From an uncultured Peptostreptococcaceae bacterium (GTDB lineage Bacteria > Bacillota > Clostridia > Peptostreptococcales > Anaerovoracaceae), in the NCBI GenBank assembly GCA_949740445.1, contig CATJIF010000111.1, forward strand, positions 1 through 64,000: 64,000 nt of DNA, written 5' to 3'. The notes under the pieces were generated by a model. The model was not told the DNA's origin. It was given only the letters and a program-made list of their open reading frames with translations, and did not search any database. Below, in pieces: positions 58,605 to 64,000 of the stretch (positions within the stretch are counted from its first letter, which is position 1; each line of letters starts with the position of its first letter). The position numbers and the translations under genes were made by a program.

Positions 58605-58892
58605 TTATTTTAACAGCCTGGATAGCAGGCTTCCCTCCGCCCGATCTTTTTTCTGCGTATATACTGCCGATTGCACGCTGCCCGAAAGCACTGCTTTGCC
58701 CTCGTTAAGGTCCAGCTGCTGCATATGCAAATTCTGGCCCTTGATTAAAAGCCCCCCTTTGGAAAGCGTAAACAGCACCATATCCTCGCTGAAGCTGGAT
58801 ACGTCGTTGACATCCGTTACGACAAGCGATTCGCGATTATCAATGTATACCGTATGGCTGCGCCCGTTTGCAGCTGCCTTTTTTTCTTCCAT
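58605..58892 (-). CDS. yabP: Sporulation protein YabP
   Basis: 95 residues of the YabP/YqfC family: HTVYIDNRESLVVTDVNDVS, SFSEDMVLFTLSKGGLLIKG and LDLNEGKAVLSGSVQSAVY. YabP supports spore cortex and coat assembly. The start ATG 58892 follows GGGAGG; an upstream in-frame ATG at 58910 encodes the ribosome site itself. It is the first gene of a run through rsmA. Confidence 0.92.
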   Translation of the reverse strand: MEEKKAAANGRSHTVYIDNRESLVVTDVNDVSSFSEDMVLFTLSKGGLLIKGQNLHMQQLDLNEGKAVLSGSVQSAVYTQKKDRAEGSLLSRLLK

Positions 58893-58962
58893 AATTATGA
58901 TACCTCCCATCGGCTGCTGATACAGTATATGCGAAAATGGGCGGTATTCAGAACGTACAGTC

Positions 58963-58991
58963 TAAAAATGCCGATCTGCCGGCAATCGGCA
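58963..58991 (-). terminator. Terminator after walK
   Basis: On the minus strand TGCCGAT, 9-base loop, ATCGGCA, then TTTTTAGA. It is about 55 bases after the walK stop codon. Confidence 0.75.
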
Positions 58992-59047
58992 AATCAGCAT
59001 TGTAATATATTCCGTGTACTTCGATCTTCTGCACTGCTTTGAGGGCT

Positions 59048-60883
59048 TTAATCAATTCCCCTCTGTCCGCGACGGATCGCCAACGGCAGCGCCACAGTTA
59101 CGGTAGTCCCTCTGCCCTCCTGGCTTTCAATCGCGATAGTTCCATGGTGCTCCTCCACAATCTGCCGGGCGATGGCAAGCCCCAGTCCCGTGCCGCCCAT
59201 GGCCCGCGAACGCGCTTTATCCACGCGATAGAAGCGTTCAAATACCCGTGGAATATCGCTTTCCGCAATGCCGATGCCGTTGTCGGAAACAACGATCTTT
59301 GCGTTGCCGCTGCTTTCAATCACATCAATATCAATGCGTCCGCCTTTATTGGTATATTTAATCGAATTGCTTAGAATATTTAAAATTACCTGTTCGATCC
59401 GGTCTTTATCTATCATTACCAGAATCTTTGCTTCGCTGTCGAATAATACATTCAAATGCTGTTGCTTCTGCCGGGCGCTGAGCTCAATTTTAGGAATGAT
59501 AGATTTCAGCAGCGCAATGAGATTGCTCTCCTTCATGCTCCACTTTTCCTGCTGATGATCAATGCGGGACAGCTGCAGCAGGTCTTTTACCAGGCGGTTC
59601 ATCCGATCGGCCTCGGTATTGATAATGGATAAAAAGCTGAGCGCTGTCTGCGGATCTTCCACCGCGCCGTCGATCATGGTTTCCGCGTAGCTTTTGATAG
59701 TCGTCAGCGGCGTTTTCAGCTCGTGCGATACGTTAGCTACAAAGTCGATCTGCATGTTTTCCAGTTTCTGACGTTCCGTAATGTCTTGAATAATGATGAT
59801 GACGCCCATATCCTGGCCGCTTTCATCCTTAAAACGGTCGTAGCGCACAGCAAAGACCGAACCGCGAAAATCGAAGGTATCCTGCATGCCGCCAGGGCCG
59901 CGCGCCTGCAGCAGCGTTTGCAGCAGCAGCTGCTTTCCGTATTTTTCTATGATTTGATCGTAGGTACTGCCATCCAGATCCTCTGGCCGCAGGTCCAGCA
60001 TCTGCATTGCTGCCGGGTTGATATGTATGATCTCCCCCGACAGGTTTACCGCCAAAAGCCCGTCTGCCATATACTTTAATATGGTTTCCAGTTTCGCCTT
60101 TTCATTTCTTATTTCCGACAGCGTAAAGTCCAGCTTTTCGCCCAGCAGGTTAAACATTTCTGCCAGCCGCCCGATTTCGTCGTCGGATTTTACAACCACC
60201 TTCTGGCTGAAATCCCCGTGGGACATGCGCTCTGCCTGCTTTGTTACATCGTTGATTGGCTCTGTAATGCTCCTCGAGGTCAGAATGCCTAAAATTGCGG
60301 TAATCAGCAGCGCCAGCACCATGGCATAGATAAAAATGTATTTGGTTTCGGCGGAAAAATCATAGATTTCCGATAAATCTGCCCGGATATAGATCGCACC
60401 GCGACACTGGCTGCCATCGTCGCCCCCAAAGGGATATACTAAATGCTTAATGGGGATGTTTCCTGAAAGCACTCCATCGGCCTCGGCCATCCGGCCTCCG
60501 ATGATGGCTGTAGTCAGCACGCTGGTATTCAGCACCCGGGATGCGTTTTCGCCCGTCAGGTTTTCGTTTGTGGAGGCCACGATGGTAAAGCTGTTATCTA
60601 TGATGGAAAGCTCCTCCGAAAACCCGAATTCCCAGGTATCAATGATGGTTTTCTGAATTTCGTTTTGATGCAGCAGCAGGTCGTCGTACTCCGAAAGCGT
60701 TTTCAGAAAGCTGCTGCGCTGCACTGTGGATGTAAGCTTGCTGCGCAGCGATTCCATCTGGTAGGTTTCCAAGCTGTTCATAATGAACACGGATACCACC
60801 GTCATAGAGATAAATACCAACAGAAAATAAATCAGGACGATTCTCCACCGCATGGAGCCAGCCCATCCGTTTTTTCCCTGCAT
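59048..60883 (-). CDS. walK: Sensor histidine kinase WalK/VicK type
   Basis: Cell-wall stress kinase of 611 residues. Two membrane helices (about 13-34 and 185-206) flank an extracellular sensor; then HAMP (SRSITEPINDVTKQAERM), PAS (ILKYMADGLLAVNLSGEII), HisKA with ANVSHELKTPLTTIKSYAE (phospho-His about 384) and an ATPase domain with NILSNSIKYTNKGG and GGTGLGLAIARQI. Its cognate regulator is encoded immediately upstream with a 3-base gap. WalKR controls murein hydrolase genes and is usually essential. The accessory genes yycH/yycI do not follow; the gene is followed by a terminator. Confidence 0.95.
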   Translation of the reverse strand: MQGKNGWAGSMRWRIVLIYFLLVFISMTVVSVFIMNSLETYQMESLRSKLTSTVQRSSFLKTLSEYDDLLLHQNEIQKTIIDTWEFGFSEELSIIDNSFTIVASTNENLTGENASRVLNTSVLTTAIIGGRMAEADGVLSGNIPIKHLVYPFGGDDGSQCRGAIYIRADLSEIYDFSAETKYIFIYAMVLALLITAILGILTSRSITEPINDVTKQAERMSHGDFSQKVVVKSDDEIGRLAEMFNLLGEKLDFTLSEIRNEKAKLETILKYMADGLLAVNLSGEIIHINPAAMQMLDLRPEDLDGSTYDQIIEKYGKQLLLQTLLQARGPGGMQDTFDFRGSVFAVRYDRFKDESGQDMGVIIIIQDITERQKLENMQIDFVANVSHELKTPLTTIKSYAETMIDGAVEDPQTALSFLSIINTEADRMNRLVKDLLQLSRIDHQQEKWSMKESNLIALLKSIIPKIELSARQKQQHLNVLFDSEAKILVMIDKDRIEQVILNILSNSIKYTNKGGRIDIDVIESSGNAKIVVSDNGIGIAESDIPRVFERFYRVDKARSRAMGGTGLGLAIARQIVEEHHGTIAIESQEGRGTTVTVALPLAIRRGQRGID

Positions 60884-60886
60884 GCG

Positions 60887-61585
60887 TTACGGCCTCCTGA
60901 AATAATATCCGATTCCTCTCTTTGTCATAATGTACTTGGGATCGCTGGAATCGTCTTCCAATTTCTCTCTCAACCGCCGTACGGTAACGTCTACGGTGCG
61001 GATGTCGCCGTAGTATTCGTAGCCCCAGACTTCTTCCAGCAGCTGTTCTCTGGAAAAGACCCGGTCTTCGCGCTCCGCCAGGTATTTTAGCAGCTCAAAT
61101 TCCCGCAGCGTCAGCTCCAGAGGCGTTCCGCTTTTCCTGACCTCGTAGCGATTTAAGTCAATGGCCAGGTTTCCAAATTCCTTTACGTTTTCCGGCGCAT
61201 CTGCAAGCGTTGTAATAAATTCCGAGCGTCGGATGTTCGCCTTAATCCTGGCGATCAGTTCGCGCATGCCAAATGGCTTGGTAATGTAATCGTCAGCGCC
61301 CAGCTCCAGGCCCAGAACCTTGTCCACCTCTTCTTCTTTTGCCGTCAGCATTAAAATCGGCACTGTGCTGACCTCTCTTACTTTTTTACAGACGGAGAAC
61401 CCATCCATGACAGGCAGCATTACATCGAGAAGGATTAAATCCGGCTCCGAAGCGATGGCCTTCGTCAGCCCATCTTGTCCATCGTATGCGGTTTCCACCG
61501 CAAACCCTTCTTTTACCAGATTGAATTTTATGATATCGGAGATGGATTTCTCATCTTCGATAATCAGCACTTTCTTCTGATCCAT
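60887..61585 (-). CDS. walR: Response regulator WalR/VicR type
   Basis: OmpR-family regulator of 232 residues: receiver domain with VLIIEDEKSISDIIKFNL and phospho-Asp in LILLDVMLPVMDG, then a C-terminal winged helix with REQLLEEVWGYEYYGDIRTV and DVTVRRLREKLEDD, nearly identical to WalR recognition sequences. The start ATG 61585 is behind AAGGAGG. Confidence 0.96.
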   Translation of the reverse strand: MDQKKVLIIEDEKSISDIIKFNLVKEGFAVETAYDGQDGLTKAIASEPDLILLDVMLPVMDGFSVCKKVREVSTVPILMLTAKEEEVDKVLGLELGADDYITKPFGMRELIARIKANIRRSEFITTLADAPENVKEFGNLAIDLNRYEVRKSGTPLELTLREFELLKYLAEREDRVFSREQLLEEVWGYEYYGDIRTVDVTVRRLREKLEDDSSDPKYIMTKRGIGYYFRRP

Positions 61586-61726
61586 AGCTCCTCCTTACTC
61601 CACCCTTTGATTCTCCTGCGACGCTGCCCCGACCCCAAAAGCCGGCAGGCAGGCACAGCCCTGAATATTAAGTATATCAGAAATTTTATTTTCCGTCAAA
61701 GAAGTCATTGCCACCGCAGTGATTTT

Positions 61727-62677
61727 TCATCGCGGCCACACCTGATTGCTTACCGGCTCTCCTGCTGAAAACCGCCGGATGTTCTCAATTCCGATCTCAG
61801 CGATGCGCCGCGTCGTTTCCTGGAAGTGATGGCCCCCGGCAATGTGCGGCGTGATATACGCCCCGCGGACCGTCCACAGGCGATGGTCCTTTGGCAGTGG
61901 CTCGGGGTCGGTTACATCCAATATTGCCGCAGCCAGCCGTCCGCTTTCCAAAGCATCGCACAGCGCCTGCGTATCTACGATCCCGCCTCGGCCGCCGTTG
62001 ACTAAAATCGCCTGCGGCTTCATCATGTGCAGCTTCTCTTCGTCGATGAGATGGCGGGTTTCTTCGGTCAGCGGCGCTGAGATTACCACGATGTCGGCCT
62101 CGGAGAGAAGCTCTTTCCACGGGGCCGAACGGAATTCGAATACCTGCGCAAAGTGCGGCATTGGCCCGCTCACCGTCCGTTTAATGCCTTTTACTTTCGC
62201 TCCCATAGCGCTTAAGCGCAGCGCCATCTGCGTACCGATATCTCCCGCGCCGATCACCAGGGCACGGGTGCCGTAGATGCCGCCCACATCGCCGCCATCC
62301 GCCCATCGGCCTTCTTTCTGAGCCTCCCAATACCCATACAGGTTTTTCTGTACGGCAAGCAGTGCGGCCAGCATGTGCTCCGACAGTGCAATTCCGTAGG
62401 CACCTGTCGCGTTTGCTACGATTGTGCCCGCAGGCAGCACTCCAGGAACTGTATAATTATCGTAGCCGGCGCTTTCCAGCTGAAGGAAGCGCAGCTGTTT
62501 GCAGGCGGATAGCCGGGCAGGCGGCAGGTTGCCGAAAATGATGTCCGCCCGAGACAGCTGTTCGTCTGTTACCGTTTCTGCGCTCTCTGCTGCCACTGTC
62601 GCAGAAGGGCAGGCGCAGCGCAGCCTCTGCACATCTTCTTCTTTTATAGGTACTACTGTTACAATGAGCTCGTTCAT
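61727..62677 (-). CDS. D-2-hydroxyacid dehydrogenase, NAD(P)-dependent
   Basis: 316 residues. ALVIGAGDIGTQMALRLSAM is the Rossmann motif; catalytic residues fall in NGGRGGIVDTQALCDAL (Arg), DVTDPEPLPKDHRLW (Glu) and YITPHIAGGHHF (His). It belongs to the broad phosphoglycerate-dehydrogenase-like family that interconverts 2-keto acids and D-hydroxyacids; the substrate is unknown. Start ATG 62677 has GGAGG at seven bases; a near ATG at 62683 has the site too close. A TATAAT on the minus strand at 62732-62727 is the likely -10. Confidence 0.88.
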   Translation of the reverse strand: MNELIVTVVPIKEEDVQRLRCACPSATVAAESAETVTDEQLSRADIIFGNLPPARLSACKQLRFLQLESAGYDNYTVPGVLPAGTIVANATGAYGIALSEHMLAALLAVQKNLYGYWEAQKEGRWADGGDVGGIYGTRALVIGAGDIGTQMALRLSAMGAKVKGIKRTVSGPMPHFAQVFEFRSAPWKELLSEADIVVISAPLTEETRHLIDEEKLHMMKPQAILVNGGRGGIVDTQALCDALESGRLAAAILDVTDPEPLPKDHRLWTVRGAYITPHIAGGHHFQETTRRIAEIGIENIRRFSAGEPVSNQVWPR

Positions 62678-62921
62678 ATCCATTCCTCCATATGCCGCTG
62701 TGTGACTTTGTGCGCCAAGTATATTTATTATACACAATCTGCCGCGGTTTCACCACGAAACTTTTGAAATTCCAGCTTTTTTGCAGCGAAATCTTCTGTT
62801 TTGTTTGATTGTCTGCCGCCTATTCTACTGCATTTCCTCCAGCGGAGGTGAGGCAGAGTCTCACCAATTTTTCTTCTCCGCATAAAATGAAGCAAATCTC
62901 TTTGTATTGGAGGAAAATTTC

Positions 62922-64000
62922 ATGCAAATTCATCCTCGTCTCGTGGAAAAGATGAGCGCCGGAGTGCAGACTGCGTTTCCGGTGATTTTATATTACCGCC
63001 ATCCGATAGAGCAGGTGCGGCAGTGCATTGCCAGGCATTACGGGACGATTAAATACGAACTTCCCTTCATCAATGCCATCGCTTTAGAGCTTCCGGCGGA
63101 AAATATCGACGCTGTAGCGAAAAGCAGCATGGTACAGTGGATTACTGACGATGCTGCTGTAAGCAAAGTCGCACATCCGCACGCCTCTTGTACACCAGGT
63201 AGCTGCGGCCCCGAAATGACGGCGGCAAAGCAGGGCAGCACCTCAGGCAGTTTCGGTAGTTTCGGCGGCTTTGACAGCTTTGGCGGTGATCTGGTCGCAA
63301 GCGACCTGCCCTTTCAGGGATTTTATGAACGCCGTCCGCGGTTTCCGGTTTCTGTAGCCGCCATCGACACCGGCGTGGCCCTGCACCGTGATTTACTGGA
63401 ACCCGCCAGCCGCATCCGCGGCTTTAAGGATTTTGTCGGCCGTCGCAGCGACCCCTACGACGACGACGGCCACGGCACGCACATCGCCGGCATCCTCTGC
63501 GGCCTGTGGGGAAAGGAGCGCCGCCCGGGGCCAGGGCTTGTAGCCATCAAAGCCCTGGACAGCGAAGGGAACGGCAACGCCTCCGACATTTTAGCCGCCA
63601 TGCAGTGGACGCTGAACAACAGCCGGTATTACAATATCCGCGTTGTCAATCTGTCGCTGGGCATCTCTCCGGATCAGAATTACGATAGCGACCCGCTGGT
63701 CAGAGGCGCAGAAGCGCTGACGCGCCGCGGCCTGACGGTGGTGGCTGCCGCAGGAAACAGCGGGCCCGCCAAAGCTACCATCAGTTCGCCGGGCATCAGT
63801 CCTTATGTTATTACAGTAGGCGCTTCCGATGGCGTCCGCGTCGCCTCGTTTTCCAGCCGCGGGCCCGCCCCCAGGGGCATTATTAAGCCAGACTTAGTGG
63901 CTCCCGGCGTGGATATTATTTCGTTGGATGCTTCGCATCCTACAGGTTACATCGCCGAATCCGGCACCTCTATGGCAACGCCCTTTATCAGCCGGGCTGC
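62922..64000 (+). CDS. Subtilisin-like serine protease (S8), partial, no signal peptide
   Basis: Runs off the right edge with 359 full codons. Residues 1-83 resemble an inhibitor-type propeptide (FPVILYYRHPIEQVRQCI, AIALELPAENIDAV). A Ser/Gly/Phe-rich spacer at about 106-122 follows. The catalytic triad is complete: Asp149 (VAAIDTGV), His184 (DDDGHGTHIAG) and Ser350 (ESGTSMATPF), with oxyanion Asn279 (AAAGNSGP). No signal peptide is visible, so it may be intracellular or exported in an unusual way, as for AprX-like subtilases. Start ATG 62922 is behind TTGGAGGA. Confidence 0.92.
   Translation, partial: MQIHPRLVEKMSAGVQTAFPVILYYRHPIEQVRQCIARHYGTIKYELPFINAIALELPAENIDAVAKSSMVQWITDDAAVSKVAHPHASCTPGSCGPEMTAAKQGSTSGSFGSFGGFDSFGGDLVASDLPFQGFYERRPRFPVSVAAIDTGVALHRDLLEPASRIRGFKDFVGRRSDPYDDDGHGTHIAGILCGLWGKERRPGPGLVAIKALDSEGNGNASDILAAMQWTLNNSRYYNIRVVNLSLGISPDQNYDSDPLVRGAEALTRRGLTVVAAAGNSGPAKATISSPGISPYVITVGASDGVRVASFSSRGPAPRGIIKPDLVAPGVDIISLDASHPTGYIAESGTSMATPFISRA

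Noticed and set aside
1..64000. CRISPR array, prophage, toxin-antitoxin or restriction system
   Set aside because: No regularly spaced direct repeats, phage structural genes, or recognisable defence modules were seen in any part of the window.

Overview
The window reads as chromosome of an anaerobic, endospore-forming Firmicute of the class Clostridia with a mid-range GC content. The evidence is the spore-cortex pair yabP/yabQ next to a DivIC-like gene, an oxygen-sensitive class III ribonucleotide reductase, a WalKR two-component pair, S-layer-homology anchoring, a Sapep/PepV dipeptidase, a sigma-54 regulator of amino-acid metabolism and strong AGGAGG ribosome binding sites. I cannot name the genus. 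An amino-acid- and peptide-fermenting gut Clostridium is a reasonable inference.

Layout. 1-10.2 kb (minus): one long operon for peptide use: PepV-type dipeptidase, PPOX-fold protein, amidohydrolase, then the peptide importer DppB, DppC, DppD, DppF and a binding lipoprotein, with a divergent IclR regulator. The importer is unusual three times over: both permeases carry large N-terminal membrane extensions, and the binding protein appears circularly permuted. 11.4-20.1 kb (minus): two proteins of unknown function and a 2182-residue S-layer-anchored M60 metalloprotease with a dockerin. 20.3-27.5 kb (plus): dynamin-like GTPase, isoaspartyl dipeptidase, sigma-54 activator, then a -24/-12 promoter ahead of an LD-carboxypeptidase and a diaminopimelate decarboxylase. 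27.6-32.0 kb (minus): HD-GYP response regulator, Hpt protein and hybrid histidine kinase (a phosphorelay). 32.5-36.1 kb: tRNA-Pro, a fused metallo-hydrolase/transposase remnant, and an amylosucrase-fructokinase sucrose operon (minus). 36.3-38.1 kb (plus): two exported proteins.

38.1-41.3 kb (minus): hemB-hemL with a cobalamin riboswitch in a long leader. 41.4-44.7 kb (plus): a class III ribonucleotide reductase in which the glycyl-radical tail is a separate 60-residue ORF between nrdD and nrdG, behind a near-perfect NrdR box. 44.7-50.4 kb: glycolipid glycosyltransferase, ECF S component with divergent MocR regulator, and a Ktr potassium uptake pair. 50.4-54.1 kb (minus): ornithine-cyclodeaminase-family enzyme with an amino-acid-binding lipoprotein, then RidA, a small membrane protein and an HD-domain protein. 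54.2-61.6 kb (minus): yabP-yabQ-divIC-rnmV-rsmA-LtaS-like cluster and walK-walR. 61.7-64 kb: a D-2-hydroxyacid dehydrogenase and the start of a subtilase.

The two strongest candidates for something undescribed are the split glycyl-radical reductase (41.7-44.7 kb) and the remodelled peptide ABC importer (0-6.6 kb). All family assignments rest on motif reading from memory. No search was run.
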